Assembly: GCF_009937975.1 (NCBI RefSeq)
Contig: NZ_AP018441.1
Location: 5,394,001 to 5,458,000 of the forward strand
DNA: 64,000 nt
Reading direction: 5' to 3'
From: Undibacterium sp. YM2
Lineage (GTDB): Bacteria; Pseudomonadota; Gammaproteobacteria; Burkholderiales; Burkholderiaceae_D
Both the position numbers and the translations under genes were made by a program. A model generated the notes under the pieces. The model saw only the letters and a list, made by a program, of their open reading frames with translations. It ran no database searches and had not been told where the DNA came from. Numbering within the stretch: position 1 is the first letter of the stretch; the number at the start of each line of letters is the position of its first letter. Of this stretch, positions 1 through 11,662 are shown in pieces.

Positions 1-225
<225 letters not shown>

Positions 226-269
226 TTATCCGTTCTTTTCAACAAGACGCATGATGTCAAATGATGGCC

Positions 270-623
270 TCACGCATCCTTGCGTGCTGCCTTTTCTTCA
301 ATACCAGAAATACCTTCGCGCCTTGCCAGCTCGTCCAGCACCTGCTGAGGGCTGAGATCATACTGGGCTAACATGACAAGCGAATGAAACCACAAGTCGG
401 CGCATTCATATAAAAGCTTGCTGGCATCACCTGAGACTCGTGCATCCTTGGCAGCCATGACGGTTTCGGTTGCTTCTTCGCCTATCTTTTTCAAGATGGC
501 ATCGTCACCCTTGGAAAACAGGCGGGCGACATAGGATTTGTCCGGGTCACCGCCATTGGCCAGCTTACGGCTTTCTATGATCTCTGCCAGACGCTGCAAA
601 GTCTGCTCCTGGGACACACTCAT
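270..623 (-). CDS. hisE: Phosphoribosyl-ATP diphosphatase HisE
   Basis: A 117-residue cytoplasmic enzyme that hydrolyses phosphoribosyl-ATP to phosphoribosyl-AMP and pyrophosphate, the second step of histidine synthesis. The all-alpha MazG-like fold shows in the motif [15 protein letters not shown] (around residues 46-60), where the glutamates bind magnesium, and in [13 protein letters not shown] further on. The length is normal for a stand-alone HisE; here hisE and hisI are separate genes and not fused as in enterics. It lies 10 bp downstream of hisI in the same minus-strand operon. Confidence 0.96.
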   Translation of the reverse strand: MSVSQEQTLQRLAEIIESRKLANGGDPDKSYVARLFSKGDDAILKKIGEEATETVMAAKDARVSGDASKLLYECADLWFHSLVMLAQYDLSPQQVLDELARREGISGIEEKAARKDA

Positions 624-633
624 GACAATATAC

Positions 634-1035
634 TCATTTGTAAATACTTTCCGGGTCCTTCAAGACTGGATCAACTGCCTGCCAGTCGCCGTCATTGAGG
701 CTGCCCTCAAACTTCTGGAAGAAACAGGAATGGCGGCCAGTGTGACAGGCAATGCTGTCAATCTGCTCTATCTTCAGCAAAACCACGTCTTCGTCGCAAT
801 CGATGCGGATTTCCTTGACCTTCTGGATATGGCCCGACTCTTCGCCTTTGTGCCAGAGCTTCTTGCGTGAACGACTCCAGTAAACTGCTTCACCCAGCTC
901 TACCGTTTTGGAGAGGGCATCGCGGTTCATCCAGGCAAACATCAGAATATCGTTGCTGCTGGCCTCTTGTGCGATGACAGGTACCAGGCCGTTTTCGTCC
1001 CATTTGACCTTGTTCAACCATTTTGCCGCGCTCAT
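634..1035 (-). CDS. hisI: Phosphoribosyl-AMP cyclohydrolase HisI
   Basis: A 133-residue zinc enzyme that opens the purine ring of phosphoribosyl-AMP, step three of histidine synthesis. Recognisable blocks are [10 protein letters not shown], the [18 protein letters not shown] region and the metal-binding D-C-D ([11 protein letters not shown]) and C-H-T-G-R-H-S-C segments near the C terminus. It is a single-domain form. Its start overlaps the end of hisF by 4 bp (ATGA type), implying translational coupling. hisE follows 10 bp later. Confidence 0.96.
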   Translation of the reverse strand: MSAAKWLNKVKWDENGLVPVIAQEASSNDILMFAWMNRDALSKTVELGEAVYWSRSRKKLWHKGEESGHIQKVKEIRIDCDEDVVLLKIEQIDSIACHTGRHSCFFQKFEGSLNDGDWQAVDPVLKDPESIYK

Positions 1036-1796
1036 GACAACCTCATCGGTATATGTTGTGCTGCCATAAATTGCTTTGCTTCACCGACCGTATGTTGCCC
1101 GTAATGGAAGATGCTGGCAGCCAGTACCGCATCGGCACCACCAACTTTGATGCCATCAGCCAGGTCTTGCAAGCCACCGACACCGCCGGAGGCAATGACG
1201 GGTATAGGCACCGCATCCGACACTGCACGGGTCAGACCGAGGTCAAAACCGGAACGCGTGCCATCCTTATCCATGCTGGTCAGCAAGATTTCACCTGCCC
1301 CCAGTTTTGCCATGTGCATGGCCCACTCAACAGCATCCAGGCCGGTGGCATTGCGGCCACCGTGGGTAAATACTTCCCATTTGCCTGGCCCCACATTCTT
1401 GGCATCAATCGCCACGACTATGCATTGCGAGCCATACTTGTGTGCAGCATCGGCCACCAGTTGCGGGTTGGTCACGGCAGAAGTGTTGATACCGACCTTG
1501 TCCGCACCGGCATTGAGCAGACGGCGTACATCAGCCACCGTGCGCACACCGCCACCGACAGTGAGCGGGATGAACACTTGCGAAGCCACGGCTTCAATGA
1601 TCGGCAAAATCAGGTCACGGCCATCGGAAGACGCAGTGATATCGAGAAAAGTAATCTCATCTGCGCCCTGCCCGTCATAACGGCGGGCGATTTCTACCGG
1701 GTCACCGGCATCGCGCAGTTCCTGGAAATTAATGCCCTTGACGACACGACCAGCGGTCACATCCAGACAAGGGATAATACGTTTGGCTAAGCTCAT
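1032..1796 (-). CDS. hisF: Imidazole glycerol phosphate synthase cyclase subunit HisF
   Basis: A 254-residue (beta/alpha)8 barrel that joins ammonia delivered by HisH to PRFAR, giving imidazole glycerol phosphate and AICAR. The two catalytic aspartates are visible: D12 in IIPCLDV and D131 in VVAIDAK. The phosphate-binding glycine loops TVGGGVR (around residue 80) and ASGGVG in the C-terminal half are intact. It overlaps hisA by 4 bp and hisI by 4 bp, so hisA-F-I is tightly coupled. Length is normal for the family. Confidence 0.97.
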   Translation of the reverse strand: MSLAKRIIPCLDVTAGRVVKGINFQELRDAGDPVEIARRYDGQGADEITFLDITASSDGRDLILPIIEAVASQVFIPLTVGGGVRTVADVRRLLNAGADKVGINTSAVTNPQLVADAAHKYGSQCIVVAIDAKNVGPGKWEVFTHGGRNATGLDAVEWAMHMAKLGAGEILLTSMDKDGTRSGFDLGLTRAVSDAVPIPVIASGGVGGLQDLADGIKVGGADAVLAASIFHYGQHTVGEAKQFMAAQHIPMRLS

Positions 1797-2584
1797 TCAG
1801 TTTCTTCTTCATCGTCGAATTCACCGCTGAGTTCATCAGCACGGTCTTGTGCCGATGACAGGTCCAGCGTGCCTTCGTAAATCGAACGGCCACAGATGAC
1901 GCCTTCTATACCCTCGTCCTGTACAGCGCACAGGGCTTCGACGTCAGCCAGTACATGCACGCCACCAGAGGCGATGACGGGGATGCTGACGGCCTGCGCC
2001 AGCTTGACCGTGGCTTCAATATTGACGCCACCCATCATGCCGTCACGGCCTATGTCGGTATAGACAATGGCTTCGACGCCATAGTCTTCAAATTTCTTGG
2101 CGAGATCAATCACCTCATGACCAGATAATTTGCTCCAGCCATCAGTGGCGACCTTGCCATCCTTGGCATCGATGCCAACGATGATCTGGCCGGGAAAGGC
2201 GCTACAGGCATCTGCCAGGAAACCGGGGTTCTTGACCGCAGCGGTACCTATGATGATGTAGGACAGGCCATCGTCGAGATAGCGTTCTATGGTATCGAGA
2301 TCACGGATACCGCCGCCGAGCTGCACGGGGATTTCTTCGGTATCGGTTTCTTCTGCGTAATCGCGCACCGCCTGTATGATGGCTTTGACAGCCGCCTCGT
2401 TCTTGGGCTTGCCGGCAAAAGCACCGTTCAAATCCACCAGATGCAGACGACGCGCACCCTGGCGTAGCCAATGGCGCGCCATTTCGGCCGGGTCTTCAGA
2501 GAATACGGTAGCCTGGTCCATGTCACCTTGTTTAAGGCGTACGCAGTGGCCATCTTTCAGGTCTATAGCAGGAATGAGCAGCAT
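1793..2584 (-). CDS. hisA: ProFAR isomerase HisA
   Basis: A 263-residue barrel enzyme that isomerises ProFAR to PRFAR, the fourth step of the pathway. The catalytic aspartate D8 is in [11 protein letters not shown], the second one in [10 protein letters not shown], and the glycine loop GGGIRD is present. The C terminus carries an acidic tail (ending DDEEETE) beyond the barrel; similar short acidic extensions are not needed for activity in the family. It lies in the hisB-H-A-F-I-E block, 100 bp downstream of hisH; that gap contains no evident terminator. Confidence 0.96.
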   Translation of the reverse strand: MLLIPAIDLKDGHCVRLKQGDMDQATVFSEDPAEMARHWLRQGARRLHLVDLNGAFAGKPKNEAAVKAIIQAVRDYAEETDTEEIPVQLGGGIRDLDTIERYLDDGLSYIIIGTAAVKNPGFLADACSAFPGQIIVGIDAKDGKVATDGWSKLSGHEVIDLAKKFEDYGVEAIVYTDIGRDGMMGGVNIEATVKLAQAVSIPVIASGGVHVLADVEALCAVQDEGIEGVICGRSIYEGTLDLSSAQDRADELSGEFDDEEETE

Positions 2585-2684
2585 GATATGAAAAAAAGTA
2601 GGAACGTCAATGTGGCAATAAGAAAAGACAATACCAGTAAAAAATCAGTGTAAAAAATTTACCTCAAACACCTGGTTCGTACGC

Positions 2685-3323
2685 TTACGGTTTCCAGTGT
2701 ACAAAATTCTTATACAGTTGCAAGCCAGCCGTTGCGCTCTTTTCAGGGTGGAACTGGGTGGCGAAAATATTGTCACGCGCTACGGCACAGGCAAACAGGC
2801 TGCCGTAATCCGTCATGCCGACTGCGTGTTGCGCATTTGCGGGCTTGGCATAATAGCTGTGCACAAAATAAAAATAGGCTTCATCAGCAATATCTTGCCA
2901 TAAAGCATGTGACTGCGATTGATGTACGCGGTTCCAGCCCATTTGTGGCACTTTGTAACGCGAGCCATCTGCCTGCAGTTGCCCATCCAGTGCAAAACGC
3001 ACTACCTTGCCGGGCAAGAGCCCCAGGCCAGGCGTATCACCTTCCTCACTGACATCGAACAACATTTGTTCACCGACACAGACACCAAAAAGGGGTTTGT
3101 TGCGGGCGGCTTCCAGCAAGGCATCTTGCAGGCCTGATTCACGCAGGCAGCTCATGCAGTCAGGCATGGCGCCCTGACCTGGCAAAACGATACGGTCTGC
3201 GCTGCGGATATCGGCAACTTCACCCGAGATCAGTACGTTGGCCTCTGGGGCGACGGCACGCAGGGCTTGCGCTACCGAGCGCAAATTACCCATGCCATAA
3301 TCTACTACTACAATTTTATTCAT
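2685..3323 (-). CDS. hisH: Imidazole glycerol phosphate synthase glutaminase subunit HisH
   Basis: A 212-residue class I glutamine amidotransferase that supplies ammonia to HisF. The start [17 protein letters not shown] is diagnostic. The nucleophile cysteine lies in [10 protein letters not shown] and the His-Glu pair in TQFHPEKS, so the triad is complete. The usual G-x-C-x-G-x-Q nucleophile elbow reads GVCVGEQ, a normal variant. Gaps of 100 bp to hisA and 49 bp to hisB set it apart from the overlapping neighbours. Confidence 0.96.
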   Translation of the reverse strand: MNKIVVVDYGMGNLRSVAQALRAVAPEANVLISGEVADIRSADRIVLPGQGAMPDCMSCLRESGLQDALLEAARNKPLFGVCVGEQMLFDVSEEGDTPGLGLLPGKVVRFALDGQLQADGSRYKVPQMGWNRVHQSQSHALWQDIADEAYFYFVHSYYAKPANAQHAVGMTDYGSLFACAVARDNIFATQFHPEKSATAGLQLYKNFVHWKP

Positions 3324-3372
3324 AATGAATCACCAGCAAACTGGTATCTCTTGTCTGCAATCTGCATTGCGA

Positions 3373-3975
3373 TCAAAGGCTGCCTTTGGTCGAGGGTATG
3401 GTTCCTGCCGCGCGCACATCGAGCTCGGTTGCCATGCGCAGGGCGCGGCCAAAGGCCTTGAATACCGTTTCACATTGATGATGGGAATTATCGCCGCGCA
3501 AGTTGTCGATATGCAAGGTCACCAGTGCATGATTGACAAAGCCCTGGAAAAACTCACGGGTCAGATCAACATCAAAATTGCCTATCATGGCGCGGGTAAA
3601 GGGAATATGGTATTCCAGGCCTGGGCGGCCAGAAAAATCGATGACCACGCGTGACAATGCCTCATCCAGGGGCACATAGGCGTGACCATAACGGCGTATG
3701 CCTTTTTTATCGCCTATCGCCTTGGCAAATGCCTGGCCCAGGGTAATACCAACGTCTTCTACCGTGTGATGGGCATCAATATGCAGGTCGCCAACAGCTT
3801 CTATGTCGAGATCAATCAAGCCATGACGGGCAATCTGATCCAGCATGTGATCCAGGAAAGGGACGCCGGTATTGAGTTTTTGCTGGCCTGTGCCATCAAG
3901 ATTGATGGCAACACGGATTTGTGTTTCATTGGTATTGCGGGTAACCGCCGCAATGCGTTCTATGGGCTTATTCAT
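3373..3975 (-). CDS. hisB: Imidazoleglycerol-phosphate dehydratase HisB
   Basis: A 200-residue manganese enzyme that dehydrates imidazole glycerol phosphate to imidazole acetol phosphate. The metal-binding motif is present in both halves: [11 protein letters not shown] with DAHHTVED, and [15 protein letters not shown] near the end. It is the monofunctional dehydratase; the histidinol-phosphate phosphatase domain found in enteric HisB is absent, so that step must be done by a separate protein not seen here. It overlaps hisC by 4 bp. Confidence 0.96.
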   Translation of the reverse strand: MNKPIERIAAVTRNTNETQIRVAINLDGTGQQKLNTGVPFLDHMLDQIARHGLIDLDIEAVGDLHIDAHHTVEDVGITLGQAFAKAIGDKKGIRRYGHAYVPLDEALSRVVIDFSGRPGLEYHIPFTRAMIGNFDVDLTREFFQGFVNHALVTLHIDNLRGDNSHHQCETVFKAFGRALRMATELDVRAAGTIPSTKGSL

Positions 3976-5048
3976 TTTGATGATAAAGATGCTGCCAGGG
4001 CAGCAAGAAAAAGAGCATTTTCTTCCCGGGTACTGACTGTAATGCGCAGACAGTCACCCAGCAGATTATGCATTTTACCTACATTTTTGACTAAAATTTT
4101 TTGTTCGCGTAATTTCACAAAGACTTGTTCGGCATTCGCAACACGTATCAGCACAAAATTGGCAGCCGAGGGAAAGACTTGCACACCTGGCAAGCTTGCC
4201 ATGGCAGCCATTAATTCAGTACGTTGCTGGCGCAATTCTGCTGCTTGCGCATCCAGTATTTCTACCCTGCTCAGCACAAATTCTGCCGCTGCCTGCGTCA
4301 GTACATTGATGTTGTAAGGCGGGCGCACTTTTTCAAATTCATGCATCAGGGCATTATTGCCTGCCATATAACCAAGACGTATGCCTGCCAGGCCCAGCTT
4401 GGAGACGGTGCGCATGACGACCAGATTATCAAACTCTGCCAGACGTGACATGAAGCTGGTCTGAGCAAAGGGCTGATAGGCTTCATCGACGATGACGATG
4501 CCATCCTCGCCAACCGCCTGCAAAATGGCGACCATATCGTCAGCATCGTAGAGCGTGCCGGTAGGATTGTTGGGGTAAGCCAGATAAGTAATGGCTGGTT
4601 GATGCTCAGCAATAGCTGCCAGCATGGCTGCCTTGTTCAGCGTGAAATCCGGGTTCAGGTCGACACCAACAAATTCCAGCCCGGCAAACAGGGCGGACAT
4701 CGCATACATGACAAAGCCGGGTACGGGTGCGAGCACCTTGGCACCGGGTTTGGCGCAGGCGATGGACACCATGCTGATGAGTTCATCCGAGCCATTGCCC
4801 AATACGATGTCATGTCCAGCAGGCACGCCCAGCTTTTCGGCAATCAATTGCTTGAGGCTGGCATAGGCTGGTTGTGGATAGCGGTTCAGTGCCACGCCTG
4901 CCAGATGCTTGGCCAGTTCCTGCTGCATATCAGGCGGTAGCAGGTAAGGGTTTTCCATTGCATCCAGCTTCACAAAACCGCTGGCGTCCGGCACGTGATA
5001 GGCGGACAGGCTGGCGATTTCAGGGCGTATCAGTTTGGTGATGCTCAA
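3972..5048 (-). CDS. hisC: Histidinol-phosphate aminotransferase HisC
   Basis: A 358-residue PLP-dependent class II aminotransferase that converts imidazole acetol phosphate and glutamate to histidinol phosphate. Typical blocks are LGNGSDELI near residue 80, [19 protein letters not shown] and the PLP lysine in [15 protein letters not shown]. Length is typical. It follows the methyltransferase gene by 69 bp and overlaps hisB by 4 bp. Confidence 0.95.
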   Translation of the reverse strand: MSITKLIRPEIASLSAYHVPDASGFVKLDAMENPYLLPPDMQQELAKHLAGVALNRYPQPAYASLKQLIAEKLGVPAGHDIVLGNGSDELISMVSIACAKPGAKVLAPVPGFVMYAMSALFAGLEFVGVDLNPDFTLNKAAMLAAIAEHQPAITYLAYPNNPTGTLYDADDMVAILQAVGEDGIVIVDEAYQPFAQTSFMSRLAEFDNLVVMRTVSKLGLAGIRLGYMAGNNALMHEFEKVRPPYNINVLTQAAAEFVLSRVEILDAQAAELRQQRTELMAAMASLPGVQVFPSAANFVLIRVANAEQVFVKLREQKILVKNVGKMHNLLGDCLRITVSTREENALFLAALAASLSSK

Positions 5049-5117
5049 TTCTTTACTCCATGTTCAGGCTTGTGTACTGTAACAGTGAAAATCGCTCAGA
5101 CAACGGCTAGACACAAA

Positions 5118-5894
5118 TCAGGCAGGAAGTACTTCCGTGTCTATGGAGGCCAGGCGATTTTCTATCATTGCGCAATAGTCGGGATTTAATTCAAATCCGA
5201 CAAAATCACGCCCGCAACGTTTGGCAGCTACGGCAGTGGTGCCGCTGCCCATGAAGGGATCGAGTACCACGCCGCCGGGTGGGCAGGAAGCCTTGATCAT
5301 GCGCTCGATGATTTCGAGCGGTTTTTGGGTAGGATGTTCTTCGCGTTCGGCATGTTCTCTATGCAGGCGCGAGACACTCCAGACATCCTTGGGATTGAAT
5401 CCCAGTTCCAGCCACTTCGCACCCTCAAAAATCTTGCGGCTGCGGGCTTTCTTGGTGGCTGCATCATACGGGATACGTATTGCATCCAGGTCAAAATAAT
5501 AATCTTTGGCTTTGACGAAAAAGCCTATGGTGTCATGCACCGATGAATATTTTCTTACCGTACCGCCCATGGACGGCACGCGCCTGTCCCAGATGATTTC
5601 ATTCATCATGCTCATGCGCTGCTTGAGCATCACAAAGACTTCAGGCGAATAACGCCAGGTCAGGAAGATATACAGACTGCCATTGGCTTTCAGCTTGGGC
5701 AGGGCCAGGTCTATCCACTGCGCCATCCATTCCAGGTAGGCAGCCGACTCCATCTTGTCGGACTCATTGCCATAATCCTTGCCCAGACCATACGGTGGGT
5801 CGGCCAGCAATAAGTCTACGCTGGCATCAGGCAGCCGCGCCAGGCCTTGCAGCGCATCTTCACAAAAAACCTGGTTACGCCATTCGGCCATCAT
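5118..5894 (-). CDS. Solitary beta-class DNA methyltransferase (YhdJ/CcrM type)
   Basis: A SAM-dependent amino-methyltransferase of DNA. Motif IV DPPYGLG is near residue 32 and motif I (LDPFMGSGTT, then FVGFELNPDY) begins near residue 211, so the order is IV...I as in the beta class. A segment EEHPTQKPLEIIERMI precedes motif I, as in YhdJ-like adenine methyltransferases. The open frame reaches 6038 but the extra 48 residues lie inside hisD and are unlike the family, so I take the ATG at 5894 (258 residues); the next codon is also ATG. No restriction endonuclease or specificity subunit is adjacent. It sits between hisD and hisC in an otherwise purely biosynthetic operon. Target sequence and N4 versus N6 chemistry cannot be read here. 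Confidence 0.85.
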   Translation of the reverse strand: MMAEWRNQVFCEDALQGLARLPDASVDLLLADPPYGLGKDYGNESDKMESAAYLEWMAQWIDLALPKLKANGSLYIFLTWRYSPEVFVMLKQRMSMMNEIIWDRRVPSMGGTVRKYSSVHDTIGFFVKAKDYYFDLDAIRIPYDAATKKARSRKIFEGAKWLELGFNPKDVWSVSRLHREHAEREEHPTQKPLEIIERMIKASCPPGGVVLDPFMGSGTTAVAAKRCGRDFVGFELNPDYCAMIENRLASIDTEVLPA

Positions 5895-5934
5895 ATGCAG
5901 GTATAGGTATTCATGGCAGACAGCAATTTTGCTT

Positions 5935-7251
5935 TCATGACTTGAGCCGCAATTCTGCACTGCGTGCATGCGCCTGCAAGCCTTCGCCATAGGCCAGTTC
6001 AGCAGCAACTTTACCGAGTGTTTGCGCGCCCTGCTCACTGACGAAAATCATCGATGAACGTTTCTGGAAATCATACACACCCAGTGGTGAAGAAAAACGT
6101 GCCGTGCGTGAAGTTGGCAAGACATGGTTGGGCCCAGCGCAATAATCACCGAGGGATTCAGATGAATAGCGACCGAGGAACATGGCACCGGCATGACGTA
6201 TCTTGTCTGCCCATTGCTGAGGGTTTTCTGCGGAAATTTCCAGATGTTCAGCCGCGATGCTGTTGGCGATTTCGCAGGCTTCATCCATATCGCGCACCTT
6301 GATCAGTGCACCGCGATTGGCCAGTGAAGTGCGTATCACTTCATGCCTGGGCATGTCAGGCAACAGCTTGATGATGCTGGCTTGTACGGCTTCTATATAG
6401 GCTTCATCCGGGCACAATAAAATCGATTGCGCCAGCTCATCATGTTCAGCCTGCGAGAACAAATCCATCGCGACCCAGTCAGGATCAGTCGTGCCATCGC
6501 ACAACACCAGAATCTCAGAAGGACCGGCAATCATGTCTATGCCAACCACGCCAAACACACGGCGCTTGGCAGCAGCCACATAGGCATTGCCGGGGCCTAC
6601 GATTTTATCAACGGGCGGTATCGTTGCCGTACCATAGGCCAGGGCACCGACCGCCTGCGCGCCACCTATCGTAAACACGCGGTCAACACCAGCGATTGCT
6701 GCAGCCGCCAACACCAAAGGATTTTTTACGCCGTCTGGTGTAGGTACCACCATGATGATTTCTTTGACGCCCGCCACCTTGGCCGGTATCGCATTCATCA
6801 ATACCGACGATGGATAAGCTGCCTTGCCACCGGGTACATAAATACCAACGCGGTCCAGCGGCGTGACTTTTTGCCCTAGTACGGTGCCATCTGCCTCGGT
6901 ATAGCTAAAGCCAGCCGAACCACATTCGGTCTTTTGCACTTCATGATAGGCGCGTACGCGTGCTGCTGCCGTTTCCAGCGCAGTGCGGCGCTCAATATTC
7001 AATGACGCCAGTGCGGCCTGCATTTCTTCCTGCGTCAACTCCAGCGCGGCAACGCTGCTGGCATTGAGGCGGTCAAAACGATTGGTCGCTTCCAGCACGG
7101 CGGTGTCACCACTGGTTTTGACGCTGGCCAAAATCTGCGCAGCGGCGCGGTCTATCGCTTCATCTTCACTCGCTTCAAAAGCCAGTAGTGAAGTCAGTTT
7201 CCTGGAAAAATCTGCATCGGTCGTATCAAGCCGGGTAATCAGGGATGCCAT
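5935..7251 (-). CDS. hisD: Histidinol dehydrogenase HisD
   Basis: A 438-residue zinc enzyme that oxidises histidinol to histidine in two NAD-dependent steps, the end of the pathway. Diagnostic stretches are [17 protein letters not shown], the NAD/zinc region [19 protein letters not shown] (zinc ligands Q and H) and [11 protein letters not shown] (catalytic base and zinc ligand region). Full length. hisG is 17 bp upstream; the methyltransferase gene begins 40 bp after the hisD stop. Confidence 0.97.
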   Translation of the reverse strand: MASLITRLDTTDADFSRKLTSLLAFEASEDEAIDRAAAQILASVKTSGDTAVLEATNRFDRLNASSVAALELTQEEMQAALASLNIERRTALETAAARVRAYHEVQKTECGSAGFSYTEADGTVLGQKVTPLDRVGIYVPGGKAAYPSSVLMNAIPAKVAGVKEIIMVVPTPDGVKNPLVLAAAAIAGVDRVFTIGGAQAVGALAYGTATIPPVDKIVGPGNAYVAAAKRRVFGVVGIDMIAGPSEILVLCDGTTDPDWVAMDLFSQAEHDELAQSILLCPDEAYIEAVQASIIKLLPDMPRHEVIRTSLANRGALIKVRDMDEACEIANSIAAEHLEISAENPQQWADKIRHAGAMFLGRYSSESLGDYCAGPNHVLPTSRTARFSSPLGVYDFQKRSSMIFVSEQGAQTLGKVAAELAYGEGLQAHARSAELRLKS

Positions 7252-7268
7252 GCTGTTCTCTTGGTCAA

Positions 7269-7933
7269 TTATGCATTTGCCTTGGAGGCACGATCAAATG
7301 CTTCCAATATGGGTTGCAGACGTTCACGCTTCAATTTCAGTGCCGCCTGGTTAACTACCAAGCGCGAAGAAATTTCCATGATGTGCTCCACTTCCACCAG
7401 ATTATTCGCACGCAGGGTGCTACCGGTACTGACCAGATCGACAATCGCATCTGACAAACCAACCAGTGGCGCCAGCTCCATCGAGCCATACAGCTTGATC
7501 AGATCAACGTGTACACCTTTGCTGGCAAAATGCTGGCGCGCTGTTTCGGTATACTTGGTAGCGACGCGCAGGCGTGCGCCCTGGCGCACGGCGTTTTCAT
7601 AATCAAAACCCACGGACACCGCGACTGACATGCGGCATTTGGCAATGTTCAGATCGATAGGCTGGTACAGGCCAGCACCGCCATGCTCATGCAAGACATC
7701 CTTGCCCGCCACACCAAAATCGGCTGCACCATATTGCACATAAGTGGGTACGTCAGATGCACGGACGATAATGACGCGCACATCAGGGTCATTGGTCGCC
7801 AAAATCAGCTTGCGCGATTTCTCCGGATCTTCAGTGACGCGTATGCCAGCTGCTTCCAGCAAAGGCAGGGTTTCTTCAAAGATGCGGCCTTTGGACAAGG
7901 CCAGGGTCAGTTGCGAATTTACTGGGGCAGACA

Positions 7934-7934
<1 letters not shown>
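7269..7934 (-). CDS. hisG: ATP phosphoribosyltransferase, short form HisG
   Basis: A 221-residue enzyme catalysing the first committed step, condensation of ATP with PRPP. The fold markers [16 protein letters not shown] and [12 protein letters not shown] (PRPP loop) are clear. At 221 residues it is the short form that lacks the C-terminal histidine-binding regulatory domain; this class works with HisZ, which is not in this window and is expected elsewhere in the genome. Its start shares one base with the murA stop (TAATG). Confidence 0.95.
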
Positions 7935-9420
<1,486 letters not shown>

Positions 9421-9506
9421 GGCTAACTCTCTTGATCAAAATGGTGAAGCAATTGTTGTACTGCGTATTGTTTTTTTACTTGATGCTGACTTACTCAGTG
9501 TCTCAC

Positions 9507-10271
9507 TCAGTGCCTTAACTTGTATCCACGTTTCAACATCTGGATGGCAATCGTAGCCAGCAATAACGAGAACACGGTCACGATCATCAGGCTATGCAGG
9601 GGATCAACATCGGACTTGCCAAAGAAACCAAAGCGGAAGCCATCTATCATGTAGAAAAACGGATTGAAACGCGAAATACTTTGCCAGATGCCAGGCAGTG
9701 AATGGATGGAATAAAACACGCCTGACAGGAAAGTCGCAGGCATGATCAAAAAGTTTTGAAAAGCGGCGAGCTGGTCAAATTTCTCTGCCCAGATACCGGC
9801 AATCAAACCCATGGTACCCAGCATGGCAGCACCGAGGAAAGCAAAAATCGCTATCCACCAAGGCGCGACGAAATGCAGATCAGCAAACCAGGCCGTGACG
9901 ATGAAGACACCCGCACCGACGGCAACACCACGCAAAATCGCTGCCAGTACATAGGCACTGAAAATTTCCCAGTGTGACAGCGGGGGCAAAAGGATGAAGA
10001 CCAGGTTACCTGTAATCTTGGATTGGATCAGTGAAGAAGATGAATTCGCAAACGCATTTTGCAGGACACTCATCATGACCAGGCCAGGCACCAGGAAGGC
10101 CGTGTATTTGACGCCAGGATAAACCTGCACATGCTCTTCCAGCACATGGCCGAAAATCAGCAAGTACAGAATGGCTGTCATGATGGGCGCAGTGATGGTT
10201 TGCGTTGCCACTTTCCAGAAGCGCAAAACTTCTTTGTAGAACAGGGTATTAAAACCGGTCAAGCTACTCAT
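9507..10271 (-). CDS. ABC-2 type transporter permease
   Basis: A 254-residue inner-membrane protein with about six hydrophobic segments (e.g. TAFLVPGLVMMSVLQNAF, WWIAIFAFLGAAMLGTMGLIAGI, FLIMPATFLSGVFY, LMIVTVFSLLLATIAIQML). The ABC-2 signature region with SGVFYSIHSLPGIW and FNPFFYMIDGFRFGFFG matches the YadH-like permease group. Its start overlaps the ATPase gene by 4 bp, forming a two-gene exporter. It lies between the mla genes and bolA-murA; the substrate is not known, and a role at the envelope is only inferred from position. Confidence 0.92.
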   Translation of the reverse strand: MSSLTGFNTLFYKEVLRFWKVATQTITAPIMTAILYLLIFGHVLEEHVQVYPGVKYTAFLVPGLVMMSVLQNAFANSSSSLIQSKITGNLVFILLPPLSHWEIFSAYVLAAILRGVAVGAGVFIVTAWFADLHFVAPWWIAIFAFLGAAMLGTMGLIAGIWAEKFDQLAAFQNFLIMPATFLSGVFYSIHSLPGIWQSISRFNPFFYMIDGFRFGFFGKSDVDPLHSLMIVTVFSLLLATIAIQMLKRGYKLRH

Positions 10272-11188
10272 TTGCTGCCCTCCATAATTTGCAGGAAGAC
10301 ATCTTCCAGATCAGCTTGCAATAAATGCATATCTTCGATGACGCAACCGTCTGCGCGGAAGGCGGCCAGCATGCCCTCGACCTGGTTATAGTCTGTCACA
10401 CGCAGTGCGAACTGGCGCGGGTCTGCCTGGATTTCATGGCTGATGACTTTATCGCGCAAGCTGGCAGGCAAAGTCACTACACCACCGGCTGCCAGCGTAA
10501 TACGCAATTGCGAACCCGAGATGCGCTTGATCAGGTTGGCAGTGCTATCCAGCGCCACGACCTTACCGAGCTTCAGCATGGCGATGCGATTACAGAGTGC
10601 CTGGGCTTCTTCGAGGTAATGTGTGGTCAAAACCACAGTATGACCTTCACGATTCAGGCGGGCGATAAATTGCCACAAGGTCTGGCGCAATTCCACATCA
10701 ACACCGGCAGTCGGTTCATCGAGAACGATAACGGGTGGTTTATGCACGAGTGCTTGCGCGACCAGCACCCGGCGTTTCATGCCACCGGACAGGGCGCGCA
10801 TATTGGCGTCGGCCTTATTGGTCAGGTCGAGGTTTTCCATGACCTCGTCTATCCACTTGTCATTATTCTTCAGGCCAAAATAGCCAGACTGCATGCGCAG
10901 GGTTTCACGCACGGTGAAGAAAGGGTCGAATACCAGTTCCTGCGGCACCACGCCCAGCTTTTTGCGGGCATTGCGGTAATCGCTGACGACATCATGGCCT
11001 TGTACGGTGATATTACCGGCGTCAGCGCGGTTCAGGCCTGCCAGTATGGAAATCAAAGTAGTCTTGCCAGCACCATTTGGCCCCAGCAAACCGAAAAACT
11101 CACCCTCTTCTATCGTGAGTGACACGCCGCCCAGCGCCTGTAGCGACTGGTAGCGTTTTTGTATGTTGCTAATTTGTATGGCTGCCAT
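10268..11188 (-). CDS. ABC transporter ATP-binding protein (YadG-like)
   Basis: The ATPase partner of the adjacent permease, about 306 residues. Walker A is LLGPNGAGKTT, the signature is ALSGGMKRRVLVAQAL, Walker B is VIVLDEPTAGVD and the H-loop is in VLTTHYLEEAQAL. A C-terminal extension after about residue 220 is as in drug/antibiotic-type ABC-2 ATPases. A GTG at 11203 would add five residues; neither start has a strong ribosome site, so the start is uncertain. Expression is probably driven from the promoter-like and hairpin region at 11227-11277. Confidence 0.92.
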   Translation of the reverse strand: MAAIQISNIQKRYQSLQALGGVSLTIEEGEFFGLLGPNGAGKTTLISILAGLNRADAGNITVQGHDVVSDYRNARKKLGVVPQELVFDPFFTVRETLRMQSGYFGLKNNDKWIDEVMENLDLTNKADANMRALSGGMKRRVLVAQALVHKPPVIVLDEPTAGVDVELRQTLWQFIARLNREGHTVVLTTHYLEEAQALCNRIAMLKLGKVVALDSTANLIKRISGSQLRITLAAGGVVTLPASLRDKVISHEIQADPRQFALRVTDYNQVEGMLAAFRADGCVIEDMHLLQADLEDVFLQIMEGSK

Positions 11189-11226
11189 CTGGCGTGTTTG
11201 CACTAAGTGCTCATCAGGGAATTAAG

Positions 11227-11277
11227 AACCGGAAAACCCGGTTTCTGGCCACTTAAGTGGCGAAACCTTTGATTATA
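11227..11277 (-). promoter_or_regulatory. Leader of the ABC transporter with two mutually exclusive hairpins
   Basis: On the minus strand a perfect -10 hexamer TATAAT (11272-11277) is followed within 5 bases by an inverted repeat at 11240-11267: GGTTTC, then GCCACTTAAGTGGC, then GAAACC, with a two-base bulge. A second inverted repeat, AACCGG / CCGGTT at 11227-11243, reuses the AACC of the first, so the two stems cannot form together. No good -35 is seen. It could be an operator or an attenuator-like leader; no terminator T-run follows. Confidence 0.4.
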
Positions 11278-11359
11278 GGGGATTTTCGGGATTTGATCTG
11301 AAATGGCATGCCGGTATTCCTGGCATGCATGCCTTTCAGGAAATAGATTCAGGATGCGA

Positions 11360-11635
11360 TCAATGTCGCTCTGAAGGATGAAGCTGGAATTGCTCGTTGA
11401 GGCCGTACAGGGTGAGCAAGCTCAACAGGTTGGCAGAGTACCCACTGAATTGCAATTGCATGCCACGCTCTATAGCCTGGCGTTGCCAGGCTATCAAGAC
11501 GGCGACTGCGCTGGAATCGATTTTAGTCATTGCCGACAAATCGAATTCCGACTGACCTGCAGCTATGGCAGACAAGCCAGCAGCAGCAACTGCACTGGCA
11601 TTATCATGGCTAAGCTCACCTGTTACTGTATACAC
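11360..11635 (-). CDS. mlaB: STAS-domain protein MlaB
   Basis: A 91-residue cytoplasmic STAS-domain protein. In the Mla system MlaB binds the ATPase MlaF and is needed for assembly and activity of the inner-membrane complex. Family pattern: MYTVTGELSHDNA at the N terminus and the DLSAMTKIDSSAVAVLIAWQRQA loop, with the Ser-Ser pair at the position where anti-anti-sigma factors carry the phosphorylated serine. It is the last gene of the mla operon, 27 bp after mlaC. Confidence 0.85.
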   Translation of the reverse strand: MYTVTGELSHDNASAVAAAGLSAIAAGQSEFDLSAMTKIDSSAVAVLIAWQRQAIERGMQLQFSGYSANLLSLLTLYGLNEQFQLHPSERH

Positions 11636-11662
11636 AATACGTTCCCGGACTTATTTTACATT

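Noticed and set aside
5895..6038. N-terminal extension of the methyltransferase into hisD
   Set aside because: The extra 48 residues are translated from hisD coding sequence in another frame and do not resemble the methyltransferase family.
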